A DNA stretch of 64,000 bases from contig NZ_JWJD01000001.1 in assembly GCF_000820505.1 (NCBI RefSeq), forward strand, positions 1 through 64,000. The letters run 5' to 3'. A model generated the notes under the pieces. It saw only the letters and a program-made list of their open reading frames with translations. It was not told the DNA's origin and searched no databases. Source of the DNA: Geoalkalibacter ferrihydriticus DSM 17813. Lineage in GTDB: Bacteria; Desulfobacterota; Desulfuromonadia; Desulfuromonadales; Geoalkalibacteraceae. Every line of letters starts with the position of its first letter. Within the stretch, counting starts at the first letter, position 1. Below, one piece after another: positions 1-8,740 of this stretch. Made by a program: the position numbers and the translations under genes.

Positions 1-461
1 AGTGGTCTGTTGCCATCGTACCGAAGGGATGCCGGGGGTGGTCAATTTTGGGTAATCACAGGGCCCCTTAACTGGTCAAATTTAGATTATCAAAACCAAA
101 ATCCTTGTCTACAGTAATCCGCCAGGTTTTCGGGTTCGTTTTAAGAATGTCCTTTCCCCTTTAATGGAGACTGGCAAGGCAGTTTTCCTTTAACTGGGGT
201 ATGCACTTGCCTCCACCTATCACAAAATGTTGTGGGGCGGAGCAACCGAAAAGCCTCCAGTCCCCGCCCGAGAGTCCCGGTGGGAACCCCGGAAAGCGGG
301 GGAGGCGGAGGACGAAAACCGGGGCGAAACTTGGGCGGTCCCCCGGTACCCGGTACAATACCCTCCCGGCAACTACTCACGTCGCCAATTCCTCATTACC
401 TCGCACTCACCGCGCCAACTGCACAATCTGATTCAGCCGTGCGCAGCATTCGACAAACAGC
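1..461. other. Non-coding left edge with two IS21-like short repeats
   Basis: I see no convincing gene here. Two copies of a TGGTCAA(A)TTT element lie at 39-49 and 73-83. Similar spaced repeats occur at the ends of IS21-family insertion sequences, so this may be the outer end of an element lying left of the window. The short open frames in this stretch are proline/glycine-rich and look random. Confidence 0.3.
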
Positions 462-735
462 TTGTCGTCAAGACGCTTGAGAGAGTGCGGTGCGCCGTTG
501 CGGGCGCTGGGCGAGGATATCTACCAGGTCGGCGACTTCGTCTTCCACTTCTGTCGCTGGCAGATCGACGGCATCATGGTGGACATCATGCCTACAGATA
601 AGCGTATACTTGGTTTCAACAACAGATGGTACTTGTCGGCTATGCGCCATGCGGTCCGGACCAGGCGCGGAAGCGGGGTGACGATTCGCACTGTTATGGC
701 CCCATTCTTTCTTATCGCCCTTTGCAAAGCTAATT
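462..735 (+). pseudogene. Remnant of an AbiEii-like nucleotidyltransferase
   Basis: The frame contains CRWQIDGIMVDIMPTD followed by a GFNNRWY-like segment (about 550-640). It later shows VTIRTVMAPFFLI (about 680-720). This order matches the nucleotidyltransferase (AbiEii/AbiGii toxin-like) family, where a D-x-D pair in a VDVMPTD-like strand binds metal and an 'IR-V-APyFLA-KLEAF' helix follows. After FFLI the frame turns into unrelated low-quality sequence, and no proper N-terminus is visible, so the gene is truncated at both ends. If intact it would be the toxin half of an abortive-infection or toxin-antitoxin pair, but no partner is visible. The family call is from memory of the motif only. 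Confidence 0.55.
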
Positions 736-979
736 CTAGTTTTGCAATTTTTCCCGGAATTAACCCGCGCTGTGACCCCTTCCTTTTTTGCTCGGGAAAG
801 AAGATATGGGGCGAGATACTGCGGAGACTTTCATCGAACTTTCATCAAATCAACCAGTATGACCCGGTATGAGGCAGATTTTTGCGGACAAGACTCATAG
901 AGAGGGTCACGGATAAATTATTGTAATTATTGGGTTTTATCGAAAAATGCTGAGTCCTTAGTAGGTTGGGTCGTTAAAT

Positions 980-1001
980 TTGATTCCCGCCACCTCCACC
1001 A
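980..1001 (+). other. tmRNA (ssrA) 3'-end-like sequence, candidate att site
   Basis: The sequence TTGATTCCCGCCACCTCCACCA equals the T-arm and acceptor 3' end, including CCA, that is typical of bacterial tmRNA genes. No tmRNA body or proteolysis-tag coding segment can be read upstream, and the T-stem before it is degenerate (GGGTCGTTAAA). Integrases often recombine at the 3' end of ssrA, so this is best read as an att half-site marking the edge of a past or present island. The broken defence gene just upstream fits that reading. Confidence 0.5.
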
Positions 1002-1032
1002 GTTGATAGTCGGATACACTCCGACAAAGTGC

Positions 1033-1067
1033 AAAAGGCCCTGGAAAAACAAAGCCTTTTCCTTTTT
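1033..1067 (+). terminator. Weak hairpin followed by a pyrimidine run
   Basis: AAAAGGC (1033-1039) pairs with GCCTTTT (1054-1060) across a 14-nt loop and is followed by CCTTTTT. It could be the terminator of the tmRNA gene whose 3' end remains at 980-1001. The stem is short, so this is tentative. Confidence 0.35.
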
Positions 1068-1355
1068 GGTTGTCCGGATCGGTCTCCTCCGATCTGCCCA
1101 AATCCGTTGTTTTCGCGTCGAGGACATTCTCGCCCTGATCGAGGACACCTTCGAGGCGAAGGGCTCCGAGGCTGAGCAATCGGTGAAGAACTGAGGAGAC
1201 CGCGGTCAAACCGGCAGGTTGCCGCTCTCCCGGTGGAGTTTTCTCGGCCGCTGCCACTTCCCTGGCGACCGCCACGCCTTGCCGTGTTTTTATGCTTTGG
1301 TTTATAGTGCCGAAAACCCAAAGCGCAAGGTTTGCGAGATCAGGATGTTTATTCA

Positions 1356-2882
1356 ATGTTTGATTCCGGCCCCGCCGTTCAGCCCGGTGCTCCACCACTG
1401 AGCGCTTCGCAGCTGCCTGCGTACTGCGTTGTCCTTGATCTTGAAACCACCGGCACCAGCCCCACGCATAACCGCATCATCGAGGTCGGTCTGTGCGAGA
1501 TCGAAAACGGCCAGGTGGTGGAGGAGTGGTCGAGCCTGGTCAACCCGCAGGTGCCCATCTCGCCCTTCATCGCCCAGTACACCGGCATCAGCAATGAGCT
1601 GGTGGCCGATGCCCCGCTGTTTGATGAGATTGGAGAAGATCTCTACAACCGTCTGCGCGGCAAGGTGCTCATCGCCCACAACGCGCGCTTTGACTACGGC
1701 TTTCTCAAAAACGAGTTCGCCCGCCTGGGCTTTGACTACCAGGAGAAAACCCTCTGCACCCTCAAGCTCTCGCGCCGCCTGTATCCCGAGCATCGGCGCC
1801 ACGGCCTTGATGCCCTCATCGAGCGCCATGGCCTGAGCAGCCAGGCGCGCCACCGCGCGCTCGGCGATGTGCGCATGACCTGGGAGTTTGTCTGCAAGGC
1901 GCTTGCTGAACACCAGCCCGAGACGGTCGCGCCCGTTCTTGCCAAAATACTCGGCCGCCCGAGCCTGCCGCCCAACCTGCCGCCTGAGGAGATCGAGGCC
2001 CTGCCCAGCGCTCCCGGGGTCTATCTGTTCTTCGGCGAAAACGACACCGCGCTCTACGTTGGCAAAAGCGTGGATCTGCGCACCCGGGTCCTCTCGCATT
2101 TTTCCGGCGATCACCGGCGGCACAAGGACATGCGCCTCTCCCAGCAGATCCATCGCCTGGAGTTTATCGAGACCGCAGGCGAGCTGGGTGCCTTGCTACT
2201 TGAGGCGCGACTGGTCAAGGAGCTCTCGCCCGTGCATAACCGCCGCCTGCGCCGCACGCGCGAACTGCACATACTGCGCCTCGCGCCCGATCCCTCTCAA
2301 GGCACTATTGAAATCCTCTCCCTCACGCATGTGGCACCAAAGGATCTGGCGCACATCCACGGATTGTTTCGCAGCCCGCGCGAAGCCCAGAAAGCTTTGC
2401 GAGAGATCGCCTCGGAACACAATCTGTGTCTCAAAGTCATGGGCCTGGAAAAGGGCAGGGGCGCCTGCTTTGCCTATCAGCTCAAGAAATGCCGTGGCGC
2501 CTGCCTCGGTGAAGAGCCGCCCGCGCTGCACCGGGCGCGCCTGCAGATGGCGCTCTCGGCGCTGAAACTGCGCACCTGGCCGTTTGCCGGAACGGTCGGC
2601 TTTCGGGAAAGATCTGCCACCGGACGCACCGCCGTGCACGTCTTTGATCAGTGGTGCCACCTGGGCACCGCTCAGGATGAGACCGAACTTGCCGATATCC
2701 TTGAATGCAGCAGCGAGCCGCTTGGCTTTGATCTCGATGGCTACAAGATCCTCTGCCGCTATCTGGAGAAAAAGCACGGCAAGCTTGACGTCGTGCCCCT
2801 GGCTGGAAAGACCGCGGCAAAATTGATTGCCGAGGATGAAACCGCGATCCGACTCGAGACCGATGGATTATGTAGCTGCTGA
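1356..2882 (+). CDS. DnaQ-like 3'-5' exonuclease fused to GIY-YIG nuclease
   Basis: Two nuclease modules sit in one chain. Residues of roughly 20-190 form a DEDDh exonuclease like the DNA polymerase III epsilon subunit: VVLDLETTGTSP (Exo I), IAHNARFDYGFL (Exo II) and HRALGDVRMTW (Exo III). Residues of roughly 215-300 form a GIY-YIG domain like the N-terminus of UvrC/Cho, with PGVYLFF and ALYVGKSVDLRTRV. The remaining C-terminal 200 residues contain a Cys-containing segment (about KKCRGACLGEE) seen in this family. The fusion is known in many bacteria and is presumed to act in DNA repair, incising and then trimming. I prefer ATG 1356 because AGGA lies nine bases upstream; an in-frame TTG at 1332 is possible. 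The gene stands alone on its strand. Confidence 0.88.
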   Translation: MFDSGPAVQPGAPPLSASQLPAYCVVLDLETTGTSPTHNRIIEVGLCEIENGQVVEEWSSLVNPQVPISPFIAQYTGISNELVADAPLFDEIGEDLYNRLRGKVLIAHNARFDYGFLKNEFARLGFDYQEKTLCTLKLSRRLYPEHRRHGLDALIERHGLSSQARHRALGDVRMTWEFVCKALAEHQPETVAPVLAKILGRPSLPPNLPPEEIEALPSAPGVYLFFGENDTALYVGKSVDLRTRVLSHFSGDHRRHKDMRLSQQIHRLEFIETAGELGALLLEARLVKELSPVHNRRLRRTRELHILRLAPDPSQGTIEILSLTHVAPKDLAHIHGLFRSPREAQKALREIASEHNLCLKVMGLEKGRGACFAYQLKKCRGACLGEEPPALHRARLQMALSALKLRTWPFAGTVGFRERSATGRTAVHVFDQWCHLGTAQDETELADILECSSEPLGFDLDGYKILCRYLEKKHGKLDVVPLAGKTAAKLIAEDETAIRLETDGLCSC

Positions 2883-3268
2883 TGATCTACACCGAACATT
2901 TTGCGTATCAGCATACATTCATTCTTGAACATTCTTGCCGCGAATGCGGATTCCCAGCATACCGAGAAAAATTGCAACTTACACTTTGATACGGCCGCCG
3001 CATAAGACAGCTTTGTCGCATATGACGACTGATCATTACAGATTTTTCTCCAACCTTTCCGTTGAATTCCAAATTTACTAACTATTATCAATACGTTGCA
3101 CAAGAACAATCTGCTGTTTTTTCTGGCATGCTAGTTGCCATATACCTATACAACAGCCTGTGCTGGAGTAATTTGATAGTAGACAACAGAAAGGTTGAGG
3201 AAGGAGTAAATCGTTACCTATTCCAGGTAGCTGGTTACTTGCAACAAAAACATCTAAAGGAGAAATGT
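2883..3268. other. AT-rich intergenic region
   Basis: No gene is recognised. The sequence is AT-richer than its surroundings and presumably carries the promoter of the PRC-barrel gene downstream. An open frame runs through it in phase with that gene from 3062, but it lacks a ribosome-binding site and its amino-acid sequence does not look like a leader. Confidence 0.4.
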
Positions 3269-4030
3269 ATGAAAAGACTAACTTTTTTTACAGTGGTTTT
3301 GTTTGCGTTCGGACTTTACATGGTCCCTGCGACTTTCGCAACTGGTGCTGCTACCGACAGCAAGGATAAGCAATCCGGCCAGAGTGAATATCAAAAGGAT
3401 CAGCCGGATCAGTCCAGGTCCCTAGGGGCCCAACAGGGTCTGAGTTCACCGACCCAGCAGGAACGACAGACTTTCCCCGGTCAACTGCACGAGCAGGACC
3501 ATCGGACTCAACCGGGTCAACCAGGTCAACAGGCACAGCAGACTCAAAAATTTCAGCAGCAGAATCTTATGCTGGTCGATAATCTGATCGGCACGGAAGT
3601 TCAGAACCAGCAGGGCGAAAATATCGGTGAGATCGACAGCGTTCTGGTGGATACCAACAGTGGTCGGATTGGTTTTGTGACCTTGAAGAGCGGCGGCGTC
3701 CTTGGTATGGGTGAGGATAAGTACATTGTACCATTCAATGCGCTGCAGAAAAAAATGCCCGTAGGTACGGAAGCTCGGACTGGTATTAGTCAACAACGTC
3801 AGGTCGTATTCACCCTCGATAAGCAAAAAGAACAATTGAAAGCGGTTCCTGAAGGTGATATCGAAGAGTTTTTAACGCAAGAGAGTCAGGTCAGGGGAAT
3901 CAATGAGCATTATGGCGTATCCCCCTATTGGGAACAAGATCAGACCCAGCAACAACGCCAAGGCGATACCCAGCGTCCAGGACAAGAAAAAAAACAAATG
4001 ATGGATATGAAGGATAAGCAGAGAAAATAG
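3269..4030 (+). CDS. Secreted PRC-barrel domain protein
   Basis: The start at 3269 has AAAGGAG eight bases upstream and gives a clear signal peptide (MKRLTFFTVVLFAFGLYMVP, cleavage near ATFA). A long glutamine/serine-rich linker (about residues 30-100, many QPGQ/QQ repeats) follows. A PRC-barrel domain comes next (about residues 105-180): LIGTEVQNQQGENIGEIDSV, then FVTLKSGG and YIVPFNAL. The C-terminal tail is again Q-rich and charged. PRC barrels are small beta-barrels found in the photosynthetic reaction centre H subunit and RimM, and in many periplasmic proteins of bacteria under envelope stress. The substrate is unknown. A strong terminator follows, and no operon partner is evident. Confidence 0.8.
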   Translation: MKRLTFFTVVLFAFGLYMVPATFATGAATDSKDKQSGQSEYQKDQPDQSRSLGAQQGLSSPTQQERQTFPGQLHEQDHRTQPGQPGQQAQQTQKFQQQNLMLVDNLIGTEVQNQQGENIGEIDSVLVDTNSGRIGFVTLKSGGVLGMGEDKYIVPFNALQKKMPVGTEARTGISQQRQVVFTLDKQKEQLKAVPEGDIEEFLTQESQVRGINEHYGVSPYWEQDQTQQQRQGDTQRPGQEKKQMMDMKDKQRK

Positions 4031-4108
4031 CAGGATTAATGATTTTCAGCTTGTCACCATTAACTCACATTAAACCGATAGTAGCCAGCACATAGCCAGA
4101 TTACATGC

Positions 4109-4148
4109 AAGCCGACCGGGAGTCCTCAACGCCCGATCGGCTTTTTTT
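4109..4148 (+). terminator. Rho-independent terminator of the PRC-barrel gene
   Basis: AAGCCGACCGGG (4109-4120) pairs with CCCGATCGGCTT (4131-4142) with one mismatch and an 11-nt loop, and a run of seven T follows. It lies 79 bases after the stop codon of the PRC-barrel gene. Confidence 0.85.
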
Positions 4149-4469
4149 ATTCGACCTTAAACCCCTGATCGAGGCCTTTTAGGGGGCGGAGAAATGTTTG
4201 CAGAAGGGACGCGCATCTTTCCGCCCCGAAAGGCACAACCGAAAAAACTAATATTTTCACAGCAGGAAGAGCTGCGGACCATGTGCGCCGTCGGTGGCTA
4301 TCACCCTCTTAGAAAAAACGAAGGCCATTTTCAGGTTTTTCCTGACGCAAAATCAGGGTTTTCCTGATGGTAAACGTCAAAAAGATTTGTTGCATTTAAC
4401 TATTCGGTTTTTGCTTTCTTCTCTTTCCTCTTGGAAGATCAGCACCGCCAACCTTTGTTGTGGGGGATC
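4149..4469. other. Intergenic, no gene seen
   Basis: The only structure noticed is a short direct repeat, CAGG(G)TTTTTCCTGA-like, near 4333 and 4355. No ribosome-binding site with a credible frame is present until 4470. Confidence 0.4.
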
Positions 4470-4643
4470 ATGTCCACCGGCATCTGGCCGCTTTCACAAC
4501 CCAGACCCACGGATTCCCACGCTGAACAGCGTGTCCATGACGTCCTCAAGCGTCAGCTGCCATCCGGTTGGCGTGCATGGCATTCCCTGCGCATCCGTGC
4601 GAAGCAAGACGTCGTCGATATTGAGTTCCAGTTTATCCCTTGA
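4470..4643 (+). pseudogene. Truncated NERD-domain protein (N-terminus only)
   Basis: ATG 4470 is preceded by GGGGG at a good distance. The product begins MSTGIWPLSQPRP, then AEQRVHDVLKRQLPSGW and RAWHSLRIRAK. This is the start of the nuclease-related (NERD) domain found at the N-terminus of UvrD-type helicases and other accessory proteins: an 'E-RV-d-L...LP-gW-awHSLr-R' pattern followed by a catalytic strand. The catalytic D/E-x-K part is missing; after residue 45 the frame ends in unrelated sequence. It is a 3'-truncated relic. An opposite-strand frame (4494-4721) overlaps it and I do not recognise it. Confidence 0.55.
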
Positions 4644-4917
4644 GGTTGGTTTTTTTCGCGGTTCAGTGACGCCGATATCGTCTTTTGGGGAGATGAGAAT
4701 GTTATTCCCGGAATAGGTCAAATTGGTGTTTGGCCCTGAGGCAGAATGCGTCGGCGAAGGCGCGGCGGCTGGTTATCAGGGTGACCGGCCGATATCTCCC
4801 ATTTTGCCCTCGAAAATCGAGATATAAGCGCTTTATTGCAGGGTATTTTAAGTGGTTAGGTCGTAATTTCAGCAATTTAATTTGGTCCGACCCCGACGCT
4901 AACCAGGTGCATGTTCC

Positions 4918-6024
4918 TCACTTCATCCAAACACAATTTTTTCCAGCCTCTTTAGCGTCATAAAGACTACGGTCAGCGGCTTTGATCAGGTCTTCAATGC
5001 TTTTCATTTCAATCTGCCGAACGGCCACACCGATACTGACACTGCCTTGCCAGAAACCTTCGCCGGCGGGAACCTGCAAGGCGGCGATGTGCCTGTGCAG
5101 CATTTCCGCTAGATACAGCGCCCCAGCGGCGTCGGTTGCCGGGCAAATCACCATGAATTCATCTCCGCCGAGGCGGCAGACGGTGTCGTCGGTTCGTACC
5201 TCATGGGTCATTTCCCGCGCCAGGACACGCAACACTTCATCGCCGGCATCGTGGCCGTAGTGATCATTGATCTGCTTGAAGTTATCGGCATCAATCATCA
5301 TACAGGCCAGCTGTTGGCCGTCTGTTGTGGGCTCTTGCCAGAGTAGCCGGAGTATCTCCATGGCCCGGCGACGATTGACCAGCCCGGTCAGGGAATCAGT
5401 AGACGCCAGGTTTTCAAGATGGGTGTTGGCTATTTCGAGTTCACGGGTGCGTTGCCTGACTTTTTCTTCGAGGGACTGGTTCAGCTCGGTCAGTTGCTGA
5501 TTGCGCTGTGAGACCTGCTCAAGCAGGTTTTTCAGCGAGCGCAGCAAAAGCGCTGTTCTTTTATCACCGTGGCGGCCTTCTTGCTCATAGGCCGCTTGCG
5601 GACATGTGCCGGTATCGATTGCCTGAAGCTGTCTGGCCATCGACATATCGGTTCCCATGATGTGGTAAATCAACCAGTTAAGAAGAAAGTCGAACAGGTT
5701 ACTGCCATCCTCTTGATGGGTAGAATGGTTACTCTGGTAAAGACGACCGACTTCGGTGATAAAGTTTTGATGCATACGGGTGTGCGGGTTAACATGACGG
5801 GAGTCGATATTGAACTGAACCATCAGCCGCTCTTCTTCTTCAAAGTGATAACGGGTGTAATCAACCAGTTCATGATAGATGCTGATGACATCAGCCTCAT
5901 TGAGGTGGTTGTTAGCAAGTGTCTCGCCGAAGGAGTTGATCAGGTTCAATAGGTGCTGGTGTTGTCGATCCGATTCTTTAAGACCGGTATCAAACAGCTT
6001 ATTCCATCCAAAAATCGCTCCCAT
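4918..6024 (-). CDS. Bacteriohemerythrin-GGDEF diguanylate cyclase
   Basis: Residues 1-130 are a hemerythrin domain with the complete di-iron ligand set: H22, H60 and E64 (HFEEE), H81 and H85 (HTRMH), H121 and D126 (HIMGTD). A coiled coil spans about residues 150-205, and a GGDEF domain occupies about residues 205-368. RLGGDEF is intact and DADNFKQINDHYGHDAGDE supplies the metal-binding Asp. The protein is cytoplasmic, with no signal peptide. The expected activity is synthesis of c-di-GMP from two GTP, tuned by O2 or redox state at the di-iron site. No RxxD inhibitory site is seen five residues before the GGDEF motif. A GGGAG ribosome-binding site precedes the ATG. It is monocistronic; an EAL fragment lies just upstream on the same strand. 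Confidence 0.92.
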   Translation of the reverse strand: MGAIFGWNKLFDTGLKESDRQHQHLLNLINSFGETLANNHLNEADVISIYHELVDYTRYHFEEEERLMVQFNIDSRHVNPHTRMHQNFITEVGRLYQSNHSTHQEDGSNLFDFLLNWLIYHIMGTDMSMARQLQAIDTGTCPQAAYEQEGRHGDKRTALLLRSLKNLLEQVSQRNQQLTELNQSLEEKVRQRTRELEIANTHLENLASTDSLTGLVNRRRAMEILRLLWQEPTTDGQQLACMMIDADNFKQINDHYGHDAGDEVLRVLAREMTHEVRTDDTVCRLGGDEFMVICPATDAAGALYLAEMLHRHIAALQVPAGEGFWQGSVSIGVAVRQIEMKSIEDLIKAADRSLYDAKEAGKNCVWMK

Positions 6025-6103
6025 AATTACTCCCGTTCGATGACTGTCTGGTTGTTTTAACCGGTCTGTAAATCCATCCGGTTACGCATCCTGATAATTA
6101 TAA

Positions 6104-6436
6104 TCAACAGCCTTCCAGCTCTTCCCCTGCTGCAACAGAGCGATAAGGTCCGATCGGCAGGGGCTTACTGAACAGATACCCCTGCGTCACATCACATTTG
6201 TTGACAACAAGAAAATCCAGTTGCGCATGTGTTTCCACCCCTTCGGCAATCGCCGGCAATTTAAGGTTGTAGGCGATATCAATAATGCTAGACACAACGG
6301 CGGTGCGGGTGTTTGATGTTGCGATGTCGAGAATAAAACTCTGATCCATTTTAAGACGGTCGACCTGGAAGTCGCTTAAATTTTTCAGACTCGAATAGCC
6401 GGTACCAAAGTCATCCAAGCTCAACGAAACCCCCAT
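6104..6436 (-). pseudogene. C-terminal half of an EAL (c-di-GMP phosphodiesterase) domain
   Basis: The frame contains SLDDFGTGYSSL, VDRLKMDQSFI and IAEGVET, then GYLFSKPLP, which are the ordered C-terminal motifs of an EAL domain. The N-terminal half, including the E-A-L motif itself, is missing. The upstream sequence from 6437 is AT-rich and non-coding, so the gene has lost its 5' part. It was probably the tail of a larger GGDEF-EAL or REC-EAL protein. Catalysis is not expected. The break point lies within about 150 bases of the 143-bp repeat that starts at 6579. Confidence 0.8.
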
Positions 6437-6578
6437 TTTTATCAGCGCAATAAGCTATAGCTTTGCCACTTAAGGATAGATTGCCAAACACGGTTATAGC
6501 AACAAGTAAATTATTATAAAATAATTGGCAACTTCTTATTATGCTCATTAAAATCCTTCGAACTCATAGCCTTCTATT

Positions 6579-6721
6579 CAGCACCCGCGAGTCACTCAAA
6601 GACCCCTACCGCTTCGATTGGTGAAGGGCTACAGCGTCAAATTGCTCATTCTATGCCTGGTGTCTTCCGATCTGGCGGCGGCGGAAATCGGGGAGAGTAC
6701 TGAAAGATGCCTTCGCGAAGG
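6579..6721 (+). repeat. 143-bp direct repeat, copy 1
   Basis: This stretch recurs at 15274-15416 in the same orientation and at the same length, with about eight mismatches by eye. Both copies contain a reading RESLKDPYRFDW-stop at their left end. Both copies abut fragments of accessory genes: hsdR here and SRAP/hipBA at copy 2. It may be a decayed gene segment carried with mobile DNA or a recombination scar. Confidence 0.8.
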
Positions 6722-7126
6722 GTGGAGCAGTTGCGTATTTACCAGACTCATCCGCAAGGTTGGGAAAAGCGCGCGCCGGATGAATTTTGGGCCGCTTATC
6801 AGAAATTGCAGGCAAGCAAGGTACGGGGTGCTGCAGGGAATCACATCCTGACCGATCTGGTGTTGCTGGTGCGTTTCGCCATGCAGCAGAACAATGAACT
6901 GGCGCCGTTCCTGGAGAAGGTTCAGGTTAACTTCCGCGCCTGGGTCGAGCAGCATCAAGCGAGCGGCAAAAGTTTTACCGCTGAACAGCGCAAATGGCTG
7001 GAGATGATTCGCGATCATATCGCCGCTAATTTGTTGATCGAGACGGATGATTTTGATTATGCGCCCTTTGCGCAGGCGGGTGGGATAGGGAAGGTTTGGC
7101 GGTCTCTATATTTGAGGCCTGCCTGA
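6707..7126 (+). pseudogene. hsdR: C-terminal fragment of type I restriction subunit R (EcoEI_R_C-like)
   Basis: The frame reads EFWAAYQKLQASKVRGA, then LTDLVLLVRFAMQ, then FTAEQRKWLEMIRDHIAANL and FDYAPFAQAGGIGK. These are the characteristic C-terminal motifs of HsdR subunits with the EcoEI_R_C domain. The nuclease and the Swi2/Snf2-type motor domains are absent because the frame starts directly after the 143-bp repeat. The last dozen residues after GGIGK differ from the family, because the DNA there belongs to an integrase relic on the other strand. Restriction activity is impossible from this piece, and no hsdM or hsdS is present. Confidence 0.8.
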
Positions 7127-7209
7127 TTCAGAGCTTTCTTCCAAGCATTTTTCCGAAGGGGCTCTCCATTGAAGTGGGCTCCTTTCTTGTTTCGCCTCAG
7201 CCGGAAGTG
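7089..7209 (-). pseudogene. Tyrosine recombinase (phage-type integrase) fragment
   Basis: The minus-strand frame contains GAHFNGEPLRKNAWKKALNQ followed by AGLKYRDRQTF. This resembles the segment of tyrosine integrases just before the catalytic H-x-x-R box ('...W-pALk-AGLkyR-pyqtRHTFA'). The catalytic residues themselves are not retained. It sits exactly between the end of the hsdR relic and the start of the truncated transporter, consistent with a multi-step deletion at an integration site. Confidence 0.45.
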
Positions 7210-7214
7210 GAGAA

Positions 7215-8738
7215 TTGGCCCTATTGACACCACCGCAGTTGCCGTCACCCGGCGACGGGCTGGTTATCGCACCCCAGATGCAAGATCCCACCGCTCCCGG
7301 TGGTCCAACGGCAGAGGTTGCCCGGATTGACTTCAGCGGCAACAGCGTCTTTAATACTGCACAGCTTGAGCAGGTTGTTGAGCCGTTGCTGAATCAATCC
7401 TACGACCTGGCGGGCATGCGCGATATCGCCTGGCAGATCACCCGCTACTATCAGAGCAACGGTTACCCCTTTGCCCGTGCTTTTTTGCCCGCCCAGACCT
7501 TGAGCGACGGCGCCTTGCGGATTGAGGTTGTCGAAGGACGCTATGGTCAAATTGTCACCCAGGGAGATGACAAGCTGGCCGCTAGTGCCCAGCGCCACCT
7601 TGGTAGCCTTAAGCCTGGGGACGTCATTGCCTCTGCCCCTTTAGAGCGCGCCACCCTGATTCTCGATGATCTGCCCGGCTTGCGCACCGCCCCTTTGATC
7701 CGACCCGGTCAGGAGCTTGGCAGCGGCGATCTGCTGGTGGCGGTCGAAGCCGATCAGCGCTATAGCGGTGATATCGCCGTGGATAATCATGGCAACCGCT
7801 ACACCGGCGCATACCGCACCCGCTTGGGACTCAACATCAACCCCCTGCTGCTGGTCGGCGATCAATTACAACTGCGCGCGATGGTCACCAGCGAAACCCT
7901 GTTGTTTGGCTCCGCTACCTACAGCGTTCCCCTCGGCTATTCGGGACTGCGTGGCCAGGTGGGTTACGCCCATACCGACTACGAGCTCTGCAAGGAATAT
8001 TCCTCCCTCGACAGTACCGGCAAGGCCCACATCACCAGCGCCGGTTTGAGTTATCCGCTGGTCCGCTCCCAGCGCAGTAACCTGACCTTGAGCGCCATCT
8101 ATCAGCATAAACGCCTGACCGATGAAAGCCTCTCCGATCGCACCCGCCGTACCAGCGACAGTGTTCCCGTCAGTCTGTTGTTTGATCATCGTGACGGCCT
8201 CTTCGGTGCCGGCATCACCTACGGCAGCCTGACCTGGACCCCGGGACGGGTTAAATTCAACAATAATGTCACAGACCGCCCCGAGGGCACCTTCCACAAA
8301 ATCACCCTTGATGTTGCCCGCTTGCAGCAGATCACCAGCAACCTGACCCTGTTTGCCCGCATCAGCGGCCAGAAGAGCGACAGCAACCTTGATTCATCGG
8401 AAGACTTCGGTGTCGGTGGGGTCTATGGGGTCAGAGCCTACCCCAGTGGCGAAGGCTACGGCGATCAGGGGGTTCTTGCCCAGATCGAACTACGCTACCG
8501 CATCAAGCAGCTCAGCCCCTATCTGTTCTATGACATCGGTCATGTCCGCATCAACAAGTTCGCTGACAGTGCCGACAATCATCGCCGTATTGACGGCGCA
8601 GGGATGGGTGTGCGCGCCAACTACAAAAATTTCACCACCGACATCGCCGTCGCCTGGGGTACCCGAGGTGGTGAGCCGCTGTCCGACAGCAAAGATCGTG
8701 ACCCGCGAGTTTGGGCGACCTTGGGGTATAGCTTCTGA
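7215..8738 (+). pseudogene. Two-partner secretion outer-membrane transporter (TpsB/ShlB-FhaC type), 5'-truncated
   Basis: The 507-residue frame has a proline-rich N-terminal linker, a POTRA_2 domain (about residues 30-110: IDFSGNSVFNTAQLEQVVEP, YYQSNGYPFARAFLP, LRIEVVEGRYG), a second POTRA-like region, and a C-terminal 16-strand-type barrel. The barrel is rich in alternating aromatic strands and ends in YSF, as outer-membrane proteins do. The conserved VRAYPSGEG-like loop motif (residues near 400) is present. The family exports one large TpsA exoprotein. No signal peptide is encoded: the first possible start is a TTG without a ribosome-binding site, and a stop lies 45 bases further upstream. 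No TpsA gene is adjacent. I therefore treat it as truncated, although the body is intact. Confidence 0.75.
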
Positions 8739-8740
8739 CC

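Noticed and set aside
961-1001. A tRNA or complete tmRNA gene
   Set aside because: Only the 3' T-arm/acceptor end with CCA is present; no 5' acceptor, anticodon arm or tag coding segment pairs with it.
1356-2882. Exonuclease/GIY-YIG fusion as a novel protein
   Set aside because: This fusion is a recognised and widespread family.
3351-3536. Separate minus-strand gene in the Q-rich linker of the PRC protein
   Set aside because: The frame mirrors the low-complexity linker and lacks a start site.
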